This document shows positions 1 through 8,723 of a stretch of 64,000 nt of DNA, piece after piece. The DNA lies in contig OZ245731.1 of the NCBI GenBank assembly GCA_965227155.1, forward strand, positions 2,728,001 through 2,792,000, in the 5' to 3' direction. The stretch is from UBA6059 sp965227155 (GTDB lineage: Bacteria > Bacteroidota > Bacteroidia > Cytophagales > Cyclobacteriaceae). A program made the translations under genes and the position numbers. The notes below the pieces were generated by a model. The model made no database searches, was not told the DNA's origin, and saw only the letters and a list, made by a program, of their open reading frames with translations. Numbering within the stretch: position 1 is the first letter of the stretch; every line of letters starts with the position of its first letter.

Positions 1-1
1 T

Positions 2-679
2 AGGGTAAAAAAATATGAAGACATCATCCAAAAGCTGAAGCGGGGAGAGGTGCACAAGCGTGAGGCGTTGGAGGCGATAAAGTTTGAATGGAAAGAAGTC
101 GGTAAAATACCGGCCTTTAAGTACAAGGCTTTGCAACGGGAGTTTAATTTCCTGTTAAAAAAGGCGGCTGACCCCAGAAGACAGGCTTTCGACATACCCT
201 CTGAAGAGCAGCAGCATAAAAACCTGGAAGCCAAAAACGCACTTATCGCTGAGCTTCAAAGCCTCGATGAAAAGGATTTCGAAGGTGGTCTCATGTCTCT
301 AAAATCCATAAAAAACCGATGGAAGGCTATCGGAATGGTGCCTAAAAGTCAATACAGAGAGCAGCAAGAGCTTTTTAATCAGCTGGCCGATACGTTGAGG
401 GAGCAGTTCTTCCTGGAAAAAATAGCGATCAATAGGGATAAGAACTACGAACAGAAAAATAGCCGGGAACAGGTGCGGGTAAAAATGAAGATTCTCAAGG
501 ATTTACTGTACCGCGATGAGAAGGAGTTGCAAACATTCTATGAAAACCTGCAAAAAGTTTCGGCACAAAAATCATCCTTCAACAAAATGCTTGATAAAAA
601 GCTGATACAGCAAAAGCACAAAATTCAAATCAAAAAAGCCCTTCTCAAGTCCTTAAAAGCATCTTTGGATCAAATCTAA
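2..679 (+). CDS. DUF349 domain protein, 5' end missing
   Basis: The reading frame is open to the left edge, so this is the C-terminal part of a longer protein; an internal GTG at 50 is not the likely start. The visible residues are charged and helical, with repeated W-K..G.-P motifs (for example FEWKEVGKIP and RWKAIGMVP) and a phenylalanine or leucine 10-15 residues later. These are the signature of DUF349 helical-bundle repeats. At least two repeats are seen, followed by a lysine-rich tail. Bacteroidota usually encode one long DUF349 protein of several hundred residues with many such repeats; its function is not established. The family call is firm, the role unknown. Confidence 0.8.
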   Translation, partial: RVKKYEDIIQKLKRGEVHKREALEAIKFEWKEVGKIPAFKYKALQREFNFLLKKAADPRRQAFDIPSEEQQHKNLEAKNALIAELQSLDEKDFEGGLMSLKSIKNRWKAIGMVPKSQYREQQELFNQLADTLREQFFLEKIAINRDKNYEQKNSREQVRVKMKILKDLLYRDEKELQTFYENLQKVSAQKSSFNKMLDKKLIQQKHKIQIKKALLKSLKASLDQI

Positions 680-770
680 ATTTTTGAAACAATTAGTTGC
701 AATGGATTGTATAATTGCATATAATCATATCTGATGATGGCGTCATCAATAATATTATATGTGAAAGTGC

Positions 771-807
771 AATAGACTTTTATTTCTAATGATAAAGTCT
801 ATTTTTG
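771..807 (+). promoter_or_regulatory. Hairpin overlapping a -7 box (TATTTTTG)
   Basis: The arms AATAGACTTT (771-780) and AAAGTCTATT (794-803) form a 10-bp stem followed by a T run, which could end DUF349 transcription. The same bases contain TATTTTTG (800-807), a match to the Bacteroidota TAnnTTTG box, 33 bp before the DUF2795 start. No TTG was found at the expected -33 spacing. Terminator and promoter readings are both possible. Confidence 0.4.
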
Positions 808-839
808 CGCAAATTTCGAAAACGTAAAATGTTTCTGTT

Positions 840-1061
840 ATGTACTGGACTTTAGAATTGGCCTCTTACCTGGAAGATGCGCCCTGGCCTGCCTCCAAGG
901 ATGAGCTTATTGACTTTTCAATCCGATCAGGTGCACCCCTGGAAGTGGTTGAGAACCTTCAGGAACTGGAAGACGATGGTCAGCCTTATGAGAGTATCGA
1001 AGAGATATGGCCTGATTATCCTACTAAGGAAGATTTCTTTTTCAACGAAGACGAATATTAG
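840..1061 (+). CDS. DUF2795 domain small protein
   Basis: A 73-residue acidic protein (MYWTLELASYLEDAPWPASK...) with no signal peptide or membrane segment. The pattern of an N-terminal helix with LASYLEDAPWPASKDELI, then a second helix ending EVVENLQELEDDG, and an acidic aromatic tail (IWPDYP, EDFFF) is typical of the short Bacteroidota DUF2795 proteins. The family is thought to be cytosolic and its function is unknown. The ATG start gives full-family length. The gene is monocistronic, ends at a strong hairpin (1063-1094) and converges on ispD. An overlapping frame at 877-1158 has no coding character. Confidence 0.8.
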   Translation: MYWTLELASYLEDAPWPASKDELIDFSIRSGAPLEVVENLQELEDDGQPYESIEEIWPDYPTKEDFFFNEDEY

Positions 1062-1062
1062 T

Positions 1063-1094
1063 AAAGTAGGGCTCTATTCCCTACTTTATTTTTT
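1063..1094 (+). terminator. Rho-independent terminator after the DUF2795 gene
   Basis: Perfect 9-bp arms AAAGTAGGG (1063-1071) and CCCTACTTT (1079-1087) with a 7-nt loop, followed by ATTTTTTA. It begins 2 nt after the stop codon. The T tract serves the plus strand; the stem overlaps the last codons of ispD by 2 bp. Confidence 0.85.
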
Positions 1095-1766
1095 ATTGCT
1101 TAAAAAGGCTTCTGCCCAGATCAGATCTTCGGGCGTAGTGATCTTGCGATTTTCATAGCTTCCTTCTACAAGGCTAATTTTTCCTCCATCAGCCTCATAC
1201 ACGCTTGCATCGTCGGTAAAATAATCCTGCTCCTCCAGCTTAAATGCATTTTTAATGAAAGAGACTTGAAAGGTTTGTGGTGTTTGAATGAGCCTGTATT
1301 TTGTTCTGTCTCTGCTAATGCTTTCAGTGATAGAAACCATTTCCCTGATAGATTCCTTTAAATGGACTGCAGCAACACCCGATCCGGTTTGTTGTGCAGC
1401 TTCATAGCATTTTTGGATTAATTCAGGACTTACAAAAGGTCTTACTCCATCGTGAATAGCAACTAGTCCTTCATCACCTTCAATAGCGGATAGACCATTT
1501 TTAACAGATTGAAAGCGTGTTTTACCACCCGACACTACTGTATGCGGTATTCGAACATCATAGGCCTGCTTGATTTCCTGCCAGCGAGCATGTTCATTGT
1601 CCGGCAAAACTACAATTAGGTTTATTTCAGGATTGTAATCCCAGAATGCATGTAGCGTGCGCACTAAAATAGGGATATCATCAATCGTAAGGAATTGCTT
1701 GGGAATGACAGATTGCATTCTGCTCCCCGAGCCTCCGGCTACAATGATTGCCCAGTAAGCCGCCAT
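1086..1766 (-). CDS. ispD: 2-C-methyl-D-erythritol 4-phosphate cytidylyltransferase
   Basis: Catalyses transfer of CMP from CTP to MEP, the third step of the non-mevalonate isoprenoid pathway, in the cytosol. At 226 residues it has normal IspD length. It begins with the nucleotide-binding loop IIVAGGSGSRMQSVIPKQF (the usual GxGxRM.....KQ), and has the HDGVRPFVSPELI motif for substrate and metal binding, the TPQTF motif and the C-terminal TDDASVYE and KITTPEDL motifs. It lies 7 bp downstream of queA on the same strand, so the two are probably cotranscribed. The fusion with IspF seen in some bacteria is absent here. Confidence 0.95.
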   Translation of the reverse strand: MAAYWAIIVAGGSGSRMQSVIPKQFLTIDDIPILVRTLHAFWDYNPEINLIVVLPDNEHARWQEIKQAYDVRIPHTVVSGGKTRFQSVKNGLSAIEGDEGLVAIHDGVRPFVSPELIQKCYEAAQQTGSGVAAVHLKESIREMVSITESISRDRTKYRLIQTPQTFQVSFIKNAFKLEEQDYFTDDASVYEADGGKISLVEGSYENRKITTPEDLIWAEAFLSNKK

Positions 1767-1773
1767 ATAATGC

Positions 1774-2820
1774 TTAGATAATTAGCATCGCATCTCCATA
1801 GCTGAAGAAGCGATATTTTTCTTTTATAGCGGTCTGGTATGCATCCATTACCAGGTCATAACCACCAAAAGCGCAGGCCATCATAAGTAAAGTGGACTCT
1901 GGCATATGGAAGTTAGTTAGCAAACCACCGCAGATTTTAAATTCATAAGGGGGAAAAATGAATTTATCAGTCCATCCTTCACTACCTTTCAAGAGTCCGC
2001 CAGCAGATACTGAAGTTTCCAAAGTACGCATCACAGTAGTACCTATAGCTATTACCCTCTTTTTATCTGCCATAGTCTGATTAACCACCTCCGCAGTACG
2101 ATCCGGTACGTTATAGTTCTCGGAATCCATCTTGTGCTTGGTAAGGTCTTCTACATCCACAGGCCTGAAAGTACCCAAACCTATGTGCAGGGTAATTGGC
2201 TCAATATGGGTGCCTACAATTTCCAGGCGTTTCAACACCTGCTTTGTGAAATGCAGACCTGCTGTGGGTGCAGCTACAGCACCTATATGCTCAGCATAGA
2301 TCGTCTGAAAGCGCTCACGGTCTTCTTCTTCTGCCTTGCGCTTGATGTATTTGGGGAGAGGTGTTTCCCCTAATGAGTCAATAGTTTTGTAAAACGCCTC
2401 ATCATCTCCATCAAATAAGAATCTTATGGTACGACCTCTTGAGGTAGTGTTGTCTATAACTTCAGCGACCAATTCGCCATCCCCAAAATATAACTTATTG
2501 CCCACACGAATTTTGCGGGCAGGATCTACCAGCACATCCCACAGGTGCATTTCCTTATTAAGCTCCCTCAAAAGGAAAACTTCAATTTTTGCACCGGTTT
2601 TTTCTTTATTTCCGTATAATCTTGCAGGAAACACTTTGGTGTTGTTGATGACCATAGTGTCTCCTTCGTTGAAGTAGCCTACTATGTCTTTGAAAACCTT
2701 GTGTTCGATTTCACCAGTATCTTTATGGATAACCATAAGTCTGGATTCGTCACGATTTTCACTTGGATAAAGGGCAACAAGGCCCGGGGGAAGGTCGAAT
2801 TTAAATTCTGATAATTTCAT
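1774..2820 (-). CDS. queA: S-adenosylmethionine:tRNA ribosyltransferase-isomerase
   Basis: Transfers and isomerises the ribosyl group of SAM onto 7-aminomethyl-deazaguanine in the tRNA wobble position, giving epoxyqueuosine. The 348-residue length and motifs fit QueA: start KLSEFKFDLPPGLVALYP, ESRLMVIHKDTGEIEH, DTMVINNTKVFPARL, AAPTAGLHFT, HIGLGTF, and the C-terminal LLTNFHMPESTLLMM and GDAMLI. No signal or membrane segment is seen. It is followed after 7 bp by ispD. A -7 box on the minus strand at 2862-2869 gives a leader of about 35 nt. Confidence 0.96.
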   Translation of the reverse strand: MKLSEFKFDLPPGLVALYPSENRDESRLMVIHKDTGEIEHKVFKDIVGYFNEGDTMVINNTKVFPARLYGNKEKTGAKIEVFLLRELNKEMHLWDVLVDPARKIRVGNKLYFGDGELVAEVIDNTTSRGRTIRFLFDGDDEAFYKTIDSLGETPLPKYIKRKAEEEDRERFQTIYAEHIGAVAAPTAGLHFTKQVLKRLEIVGTHIEPITLHIGLGTFRPVDVEDLTKHKMDSENYNVPDRTAEVVNQTMADKKRVIAIGTTVMRTLETSVSAGGLLKGSEGWTDKFIFPPYEFKICGGLLTNFHMPESTLLMMACAFGGYDLVMDAYQTAIKEKYRFFSYGDAMLII

Positions 2821-2861
2821 ATTTAATATTACGGTATTAAATAGCCGATTTTACAAGGGTG

Positions 2862-2869
2862 CAAAATTA
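2862..2869 (-). promoter_or_regulatory. -7 box for queA-ispD
   Basis: Read on the minus strand this is TAATTTTG followed by CACCC, a match to the TAnnTTTG element of Bacteroidota sigma-70 promoters. No clear TTG was found at the -33 position, so support is partial. Confidence 0.4.
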
Positions 2870-2876
2870 GCAAAAA

Positions 2877-2907
2877 TTGTCTGCTTATTATTAAGTTCCT
2901 ATCTTTA
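2877..2907 (+). promoter_or_regulatory. Promoter for the 2925 permease gene
   Basis: TTG (2877-2879), 20-bp spacer, TATCTTTA (2900-2907). This fits the Bacteroidota TTG-N19/20-TAnnTTTG pattern with one mismatch. The start codon lies 17 bp further on. It overlaps nothing coding and is back-to-back with the queA promoter. Confidence 0.4.
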
Positions 2908-2924
2908 ATTTTTAGAGTACGCTT

Positions 2925-4178
2925 ATGCTAAAAACAATTCGTCTGGTTTGGGAAAGTTTGATCTTTGCTTTCAATGCATTGCGGACGAATTTACTGCGCA
3001 CCACTCTTTCATTGTTGGGTGTTACGGTAGGCATTTTTGCGATTATAGCTGTTTTTACACTCGTCGATTCTCTGGAAACCAAGCTTAAGAGTAGCTTTGA
3101 TTTTTTAGGTTCGGACAATATCAATGTAGACAAATGGCCTTACTCTTTCGGACCAGATTACCCCTGGTGGAAATACCTGAGCCGTCCGTATCCCGATTAT
3201 GAAGAGTATAAATTTTTGCAGGCCAATCTTACCAATGCACAGGGTATCTCCATCAATGCCAACCGCTCAGGAGTGACATCAAAATACGAAAACAACAGTT
3301 ATGGTGCTACAGACCTTACGGGGGTCAGCTTTGGGTACCGGGATGTTGTGGATGTTTCCATTGTAGAGGGGCGGTATTTTACAAGGAGAGAAACCGAAAC
3401 CGGCAATAATGTGGCCATCATAGGTCATCAGATAAAATCGGAGCTTTTCCCTTTCGGCGGTAGTCCTGTGGGTAAAACGATCAAGGTCAAGGGTGCGAAA
3501 TTCAGGGTTATCGGCGTGATGGAAGAAGAGGGAGAAGGGTTTCTTGGGCTTCCCAGCAATGATGAAAAAATCCTGGTGCCATATCAAAGCATGCGTAAGC
3601 TGTATTATATTGGTCGCTACAGGGGGCTCTCCAGCTCTATTGCCATCAAAGGTATGCCCACTGATTATATGCTCTTACAACTGGAAGGGGAGATCAGAGG
3701 ACTCATGCGTGTAAAGCGTGGTTTAAAGCCGTTGGAAGAAGATGATTTCGCAATCAACCGACCTGAGGCAATTGTAAACTTTATAGGTACAACCTTCGAT
3801 GTGATTTCTATTGCCGGTTGGATTATTGGTAGCTTTTCAATCCTGGTTGGAGGATTCGGCATAGCCAACATCATGTTCGTATCGGTGAAAGAGCGCACGC
3901 CGATCATTGGCATACAGAAATCATTGGGTGCCAAAAATTACTTCATCCTCCTTCAATTTCTCTTCGAGTCTGTTTTCCTGAGTCTGATTGGAGGCATACT
4001 GGGGATGCTACTGGTTTTTGCATTGACCTTTATAGACCTGGGCTCTTTACCACTCATTCTCAGTTTTAATAATATTTTGCTTGGGTTACTGGTCTCAGTA
4101 GTAATTGGTGTAGTATCTGGCATTATACCTGCTGCTATGGCAGCAAAACTTGATCCCGTAGTTGCGATCCGATCCTAG
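2925..4178 (+). CDS. MacB/FtsX-type ABC transporter permease
   Basis: Inner-membrane permease subunit of an ABC transporter of the MacB/LolC type, which moves or extracts substrates at the membrane using a separate ATPase. It has 417 residues: a first transmembrane helix at about 25-50 (RTTLSLLGVTVGIFAIIAV), a large periplasmic MacB-PCD domain (about 55-280), then three helices ending in the FtsX signature (IMFVSVKERTPIIGIQKSLG ... GIIPAAMAAKLDPVVAIRS). The characteristic coupling-helix motif E-R-T-x-x-I-G-I-x-K-x-L-G is intact. No ATPase gene is adjacent, so the partner must lie elsewhere. It is monocistronic and convergent with recA. Substrate unknown. Confidence 0.88.
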   Translation: MLKTIRLVWESLIFAFNALRTNLLRTTLSLLGVTVGIFAIIAVFTLVDSLETKLKSSFDFLGSDNINVDKWPYSFGPDYPWWKYLSRPYPDYEEYKFLQANLTNAQGISINANRSGVTSKYENNSYGATDLTGVSFGYRDVVDVSIVEGRYFTRRETETGNNVAIIGHQIKSELFPFGGSPVGKTIKVKGAKFRVIGVMEEEGEGFLGLPSNDEKILVPYQSMRKLYYIGRYRGLSSSIAIKGMPTDYMLLQLEGEIRGLMRVKRGLKPLEEDDFAINRPEAIVNFIGTTFDVISIAGWIIGSFSILVGGFGIANIMFVSVKERTPIIGIQKSLGAKNYFILLQFLFESVFLSLIGGILGMLLVFALTFIDLGSLPLILSFNNILLGLLVSVVIGVVSGIIPAAMAAKLDPVVAIRS

Positions 4179-4264
4179 ACTATCCCCATTTTGTAAAGTT
4201 CTTTTTACGCAATGGATTGCGTTGCCTGACGCGACAGGTCTTCACGAGCCATTATTTTTTGCAT

Positions 4265-4291
4265 TTCTGGTTTGCTGACATGCAACCAGAA
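4265..4291. other. Hairpin between the permease gene and recA
   Basis: TTCTGGTTTGC (4265-4275) pairs with GCAACCAGAA (4282-4291), with one bulged base, in the 140-bp gap between convergent genes. Neither strand has a strong T tract, so a terminator role is only possible. Confidence 0.3.
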
Positions 4292-4318
4292 TTTAACAGG
4301 TAAATTGATAAAGTGGGA

Positions 4319-5350
4319 CTATTTTTTTTCTTTGACCGGCTCTTCTTCAGGCTCTTCACCTTTGATTTTGGCCTTGATCTTGGTTTCCAACTCTTCCATA
4401 AGCTCCGGATTATCCAGCAGTATTTGTTTTACCGAATCGCGACCCTGCCCCAGTTTATTGTCCATGTAAGAGAACCATGAGCCTGCCTTTTTAACCACAT
4501 TCAGTTCTACACCCAAATCGATTATTTCACCTACTTTGGATATGCCTTCACCATACATAATATCAAACTCAACCACTTTAAATGGAGGGGCTACTTTATT
4601 TTTCACCACTTTCACGCGGGTTCTATTGCCCAGTACTGAGTCTGCACCTTCCTTGATCTGACCAATCCTGCGGATATCCAATCTTACTGAGGCATAGAAT
4701 TTCAGGGCATTACCACCCGTGGTGGTTTCAGGATTGCCAAACATTACCCCAATCTTCTCACGGAGCTGGTTGATGAAAATGCACGAACAGCCGGTTTTGT
4801 TGATTGTGCCGGTTAGCTTTCTCAACGCCTGCGACATCAGTCTTGCCTGTAGGCCCATTTTGCTATCACCCATTTCGCCTTCCAGTTCGCCTTTGGGTAC
4901 AAGTGCAGCAACAGAGTCGATCACAATGATATCAATAGCACCTGACCGTATTAGGTGCTCTGCGATTTCCAGGGCCTGCTCACCATTATCGGGCTGAGAA
5001 ATCAAAAGGTTCTCAATATCTATACCCAGCTTTTCGGCGTAAACCTTATCAAAGGCATGCTCAGCATCAATGAAGGCAGCCAATCCACCTTTCTTTTGAG
5101 CTTCGGCTATGCAATGCATGGATAGGGTAGTTTTACCAGAAGATTCCGGGCCGTAAATCTCGATTACCCTACCCCTTGGAATACCGCCTATGCCAAGAGC
5201 GATATCCAAACCGAGCGATCCTGTAGGAATAGCAGGAATATCGATAACCCTTTCATCGCTAAGCTTCATAACGGCACCTTTGCCATAAGTTTTTTCCAGC
5301 TTATCGATGGTTAGTTGTAAGGCTTTTAGCTTTTCGGATTGATCGCTCAT
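4319..5350 (-). CDS. recA: Recombinase RecA
   Basis: DNA-dependent ATPase that forms filaments on single-stranded DNA for strand exchange and SOS induction. It has 343 residues, near the usual 340-355. Walker A is GPESSGKTT; Walker B is IIVIDSVAALVPK; the L2 DNA-binding region (INQLREKIGVMFGNPETTTGG) and the FYASVRLDIRRIG segment are intact. The C-terminal tail is short and highly charged (KGEEPEEEPVKEKK), as usual. The gene stands alone, transcribed away from 5519. No LexA-type operator was recognised upstream. Confidence 0.98.
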   Translation of the reverse strand: MSDQSEKLKALQLTIDKLEKTYGKGAVMKLSDERVIDIPAIPTGSLGLDIALGIGGIPRGRVIEIYGPESSGKTTLSMHCIAEAQKKGGLAAFIDAEHAFDKVYAEKLGIDIENLLISQPDNGEQALEIAEHLIRSGAIDIIVIDSVAALVPKGELEGEMGDSKMGLQARLMSQALRKLTGTINKTGCSCIFINQLREKIGVMFGNPETTTGGNALKFYASVRLDIRRIGQIKEGADSVLGNRTRVKVVKNKVAPPFKVVEFDIMYGEGISKVGEIIDLGVELNVVKKAGSWFSYMDNKLGQGRDSVKQILLDNPELMEELETKIKAKIKGEEPEEEPVKEKK

Positions 5351-5518
5351 AACAGCAATAGTCTTTAGTTTTCAGGATTGATTTTCGAAATACAATTATC
5401 TTAAATTCTTCCTTGAAATACTAAAAAGTATAGCAATTTTATTTTAAAGCTAATAAAATTAGCAATAAGTTATTTTTAATGCTTCTTGCTAATCAAATGA
5501 GTCAATTTAGTACAGCAT

Positions 5519-5929
5519 TTACCCGTTGGATGTGGTTTGTTGGCTAGGCAATAACCCGTTTTCAAATACATTGTAGAAAATGTAAATAGCGAAAGCAGTA
5601 CCAAAAGGGAAGCTAAATAGCATAAAAAATGCCAACACTACCGCAACTATTTTAGCCCACCTTTTTTGATACAGCAGGCCAATGCCCACAGAAATGTCAA
5701 GCAAGGCAAGTGTAAGGTAAAAAGTAGGGATTAAATACAGTAGACCAAATGGAGGGTGATTGAGAGTGAAAATGCCAAAATCATACTGCCAATCATTGAA
5801 ACTTAGTGATAAATATTCCTCGGCGAAGCTTACAAAATTGAATGAAAAAGAGGTAATGACCATTATTAAGGTACCTATAACAATAAAGATCTTGCCGATA
5901 ATGCGAGTGTGTTTGAGTTTTTGATCCAT
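5519..5929 (-). CDS. Four-helix membrane protein of unknown function
   Basis: A 136-residue protein with four predicted transmembrane helices: about 12-32 (IGKIFIVIGTLIMVITSF), 60-80 (PFGLLYLIPTFYLTLALLD), 80-90 joined to the next, and 92-120 (WAKIVAVVLAFFMLFSFPFG). There is no signal peptide cleavage site and there are no catalytic residues. A short basic N-terminus and a Q/T/S-rich tail flank the helices. The shape resembles small DUF-type integral membrane proteins common in Bacteroidota; no function can be inferred. It stands alone between recA and a plus-strand peptidase gene. Confidence 0.65.
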   Translation of the reverse strand: MDQKLKHTRIIGKIFIVIGTLIMVITSFSFNFVSFAEEYLSLSFNDWQYDFGIFTLNHPPFGLLYLIPTFYLTLALLDISVGIGLLYQKRWAKIVAVVLAFFMLFSFPFGTAFAIYIFYNVFENGLLPSQQTTSNG

Positions 5930-6001
5930 GACAAAAGGTTATGGTTATAAATAGTACTATGTTTTACAAGGTATTACGAAATTAAGAAACTTTGGTTCTT
6001 T

Positions 6002-7042
6002 TTGCCGTTTAATTTGCTTGTGGAGAAGAAAATTATCTATACGATTATTGTTCTGTTTGCGGCACTGGTCATCTATGCCTGGCCGCTTGTGCATTATGGT
6101 TTTGTGCAGGCAAGAGGTCAGCTTATGGTGCTGTGGCAGGCCCAGCCTATTGAGTACTTTCTTGAAAATGAAGATTTCCCGGGAGCATTGAAGGAGAAGA
6201 TTGAACTGATTCAGGAGATCAAATCTTTTGCCAGGGATTCTTTAGGGCTTAAGCTTGGAGAGCATTATAGTACTATCTATGACCAGCAGGGAGAGGATAT
6301 CCTCTGGAATGTCTCAGCCTGTAAGCCATACAAATTGGAATCTTATCAATGGCGATTCCCGCTCCTGGGTAGTTTTGGTTACAAAGGATTTTTCGATAGG
6401 GCCCTGGCAGAAGAAGAGGAGCAACGCCTGGCAGCAGAAGGATACGATACCAACATCAGACCTGTCAATGCATGGTCTACGCTGGGCTGGTTTAATGATC
6501 CAATATTGTCCAATATGCTCTACCGAAGTGAAGGTGCGCTGGCTGAGTTAATTATTCATGAGCTTACCCATGCCACCATTTTTGTAAAGGATAGTTTAGT
6601 ATTCAATGAAAACTTAGCCTCATTTGTAGGTGAGAAAGGTGCAGAAGCATTTCTGGCCTATAAATATGGGAAGAAGGCCCCACAGTTAGCCGCCTATCGA
6701 AACTCGGAAAATGACTACCGTAAATTTCTGGAACATATGATCAATGGGGCTAATACGCTTGATTCGTTGTATCTGGCGATAGAAGATTTGCCTATTGATG
6801 AGAAAGGATACCTAAAGGATGAGACTATTCAAAAGATCATTCAAAACCTCGATACTGTATCTTTTCAAAATCCTGATCGTTTTGTAAACGCATATGCTGA
6901 CAGCAAGCCAAACAACACAAGGTTTATGAGCTTCAAACGTTACCATGGGCAATATGAATTGCTGGAGAATATCTACTTGGATAATTTTGATGGGTCAATT
7001 AAGGCATACATTTTGCACCTCAAGGAAATATATGGCAAATAA
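6002..7042 (+). CDS. Predicted aminopeptidase (PF10023-type zinc peptidase)
   Basis: Resembles the 'predicted aminopeptidase' family. Residues 10-30 form an N-terminal membrane anchor or uncleaved signal (IIYTIIVLFAALVIYAWPL). The zinc motif HELTH is at 186-190 and the second ligand motif ENLASFVGEKGAE follows at about 204, matching the gluzincin layout. The rest is helical. The TTG start used here lacks a good ribosome site; a GTG at 6020 gives a protein six residues shorter with the same anchor and is equally possible. It is followed after 5 bp by a DUF3108 gene, suggesting an operon acting at the cell envelope. Substrates are unknown. Confidence 0.8.
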   Translation: MPFNLLVEKKIIYTIIVLFAALVIYAWPLVHYGFVQARGQLMVLWQAQPIEYFLENEDFPGALKEKIELIQEIKSFARDSLGLKLGEHYSTIYDQQGEDILWNVSACKPYKLESYQWRFPLLGSFGYKGFFDRALAEEEEQRLAAEGYDTNIRPVNAWSTLGWFNDPILSNMLYRSEGALAELIIHELTHATIFVKDSLVFNENLASFVGEKGAEAFLAYKYGKKAPQLAAYRNSENDYRKFLEHMINGANTLDSLYLAIEDLPIDEKGYLKDETIQKIIQNLDTVSFQNPDRFVNAYADSKPNNTRFMSFKRYHGQYELLENIYLDNFDGSIKAYILHLKEIYGK

Positions 7043-7047
7043 CAGGT

Positions 7048-7872
7048 ATGAGAATTATTAAAATAATATCGTCTGTAGTTGTATGCATCCTCATTAGTGC
7101 ATTTACCTTGCAAATTGACATTCGTCCTTTTCGGGATGTCAATAATGTAAGCTTTACCAGTGGAGAAACCCTGCTGTTCAAAGTGCATGTAGGTCCTGTC
7201 AATGCCGGTACCAGCACTATGCGCATCAGTGATACGATATACGAAATCAACAACAGGCCCTGCTACAAGATCGCTGTAGAAGGTAGAACTACTGGCTTTT
7301 TTGATCTTTTCCTGAGGGTACGGGATGAATGGGGTACTTTTTTAGATACGACAGCCATCATACCACATCGTTTTTATCGCAATATCGAAGAAGGGAAATA
7401 CAGGAAATATGAGGTGGTAGATTTTGACCACCGTGAAGACACTGCACTGGTAAGCAAGCTGGATAAAAAAACGCGACGGCTCAAAGAGCAGGTGCCTTTT
7501 AAGATCGAAAACAACTCTCAGGATTTGGTGAGTGGTTACTACTTCATTAGGACACTAGATTATCAAAACTACCATGAAGGTGATACCATAAATGTGCCTG
7601 CATTTTTTGATGATGAGACCTACAATTTTTCCATGCGGTATCTGGGTATTGAGACTGTGAAAACCAAACTGGGAAAAATTGATGCGCTGGTGCTTTCTCC
7701 GATTATGCCTGAAAATTCCATTTTCGATGGAGAGGATGCGGTGCAGGTTTGGTTATCAAACGACAAAAACAAGGTGCCTTTGAAGGTGAAAGCCAAAATG
7801 TGGGTTGGTGCTGTTGAGATTGATATCCTTGAGGCTATGAATCTGAGGAGTCCACTGGCCTATGTGGACTAA
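7048..7872 (+). CDS. DUF3108 domain periplasmic protein
   Basis: 274 residues with an N-terminal signal sequence (IIKIISSVVVCILISAFTLQ) and a beta-rich body. The stretch ETLLFKVHVGPVNAGTSTM followed by YKIAVEGRTTGFFDLFLRVRDEW is the DUF3108 pattern, a predicted periplasmic beta-sheet barrel distantly like lipoprotein carriers. The function of the family is not established. The gene is 5 bp after the aminopeptidase gene and probably in the same transcript. Confidence 0.8.
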   Translation: MRIIKIISSVVVCILISAFTLQIDIRPFRDVNNVSFTSGETLLFKVHVGPVNAGTSTMRISDTIYEINNRPCYKIAVEGRTTGFFDLFLRVRDEWGTFLDTTAIIPHRFYRNIEEGKYRKYEVVDFDHREDTALVSKLDKKTRRLKEQVPFKIENNSQDLVSGYYFIRTLDYQNYHEGDTINVPAFFDDETYNFSMRYLGIETVKTKLGKIDALVLSPIMPENSIFDGEDAVQVWLSNDKNKVPLKVKAKMWVGAVEIDILEAMNLRSPLAYVD

Positions 7873-8006
7873 TATTATAAAATTGTTACGAATTCCCGGG
7901 AGAACATCTTTTCTGATTAATTTTAAATAATATCGAGAGGAATTGGAGTGGGAGGCTAATTTGAATTATCAAAACTTAGCAACCCGATTCAATATTATCT
8001 CAACAT

Positions 8007-8014
8007 TATTTTTG
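8007..8014 (+). promoter_or_regulatory. -7 box for the two-component operon
   Basis: TATTTTTG, an exact TAnnTTTG match, lies 16 bp before the response-regulator start codon. No TTG was found at the usual spacing upstream. Confidence 0.35.
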
Positions 8015-8030
8015 GATTAAAAATAGCTTC

Positions 8031-8720
8031 ATGGGTAACAAGAAAAACCAGAAAATACTGGTTGTCGATGATGAGTCTGACATTCTTGAATTGCTTAAAT
8101 ACAATCTTGAGAAAGAAGGGTATGATGTGAAAACAGCCCTTGACGGATTTAAGGCTGTAGATATAGCTAAGACCTTTCATCCTGATTTAATTCTGCTGGA
8201 CATTATGATGCCTAAGCAGGATGGTGTGGAGACCTGCCGTCAGCTAAGGGAAATCCCTGAAATCCAAAACGCCTTTATTATTTTCCTGACTGCCCGAAGC
8301 GAAGAGTACTCGGAAATTGCGGCCTTTGATATGGGTGCTGATGATTACATCACTAAGCCTATCAAGCCCCGCGCACTCATGAGCCGTATCAGCGCTATGT
8401 TTCGGCGAGAGTCCAAAAAGAAAAAAGACATCACCAAAATTGCTATTGATGATATGATCATCGATAGGGGCAGTTACACGGTAACGATTGGTGAGAAGAA
8501 AATAAACCTGCCGAAAAAGGAATTCGAACTGCTCTATTTTCTGGCGCAGAATCCGGGTAAAGTTTTCAGTCGAGACGATCTTTTGCAAAACATTTGGGGT
8601 ACCGATGTATATGTTTTGGCCCGTACTGTTGATGTTCACATCAGAAAAGTGCGAGAAAAGATCGGAGATGGTTATATTTCTACCGTAAAAGGAGTAGGAT
8701 ATAAGTTCGACGAAAATTAA
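8031..8720 (+). CDS. OmpR/PhoB-family response regulator
   Basis: 229 residues: receiver domain (about 8-125) with acidic pair DDES, phospho-acceptor D57 in LILLDIMMP, conserved T in FLTARS and K in ITKPIKP; then a winged-helix DNA-binding domain (about 133-228) with LPKKEFELLYFLAQNPGKVFSRDDLL and VDVHIRKVREKIG. This is PhoB-like. The sensor kinase starts 3 bp after its stop codon, so they form a two-component operon. In Bacteroidota this pair is often essential or phosphate/envelope related; no pst or pho genes are nearby, so the signal is not known. Confidence 0.92.
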   Translation: MGNKKNQKILVVDDESDILELLKYNLEKEGYDVKTALDGFKAVDIAKTFHPDLILLDIMMPKQDGVETCRQLREIPEIQNAFIIFLTARSEEYSEIAAFDMGADDYITKPIKPRALMSRISAMFRRESKKKKDITKIAIDDMIIDRGSYTVTIGEKKINLPKKEFELLYFLAQNPGKVFSRDDLLQNIWGTDVYVLARTVDVHIRKVREKIGDGYISTVKGVGYKFDEN

Positions 8721-8723
8721 TAT

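Noticed and set aside
877..1158. Second frame overlapping the DUF2795 gene
   Set aside because: It crosses the terminator and lacks composition or family support; the DUF2795 frame is conserved.
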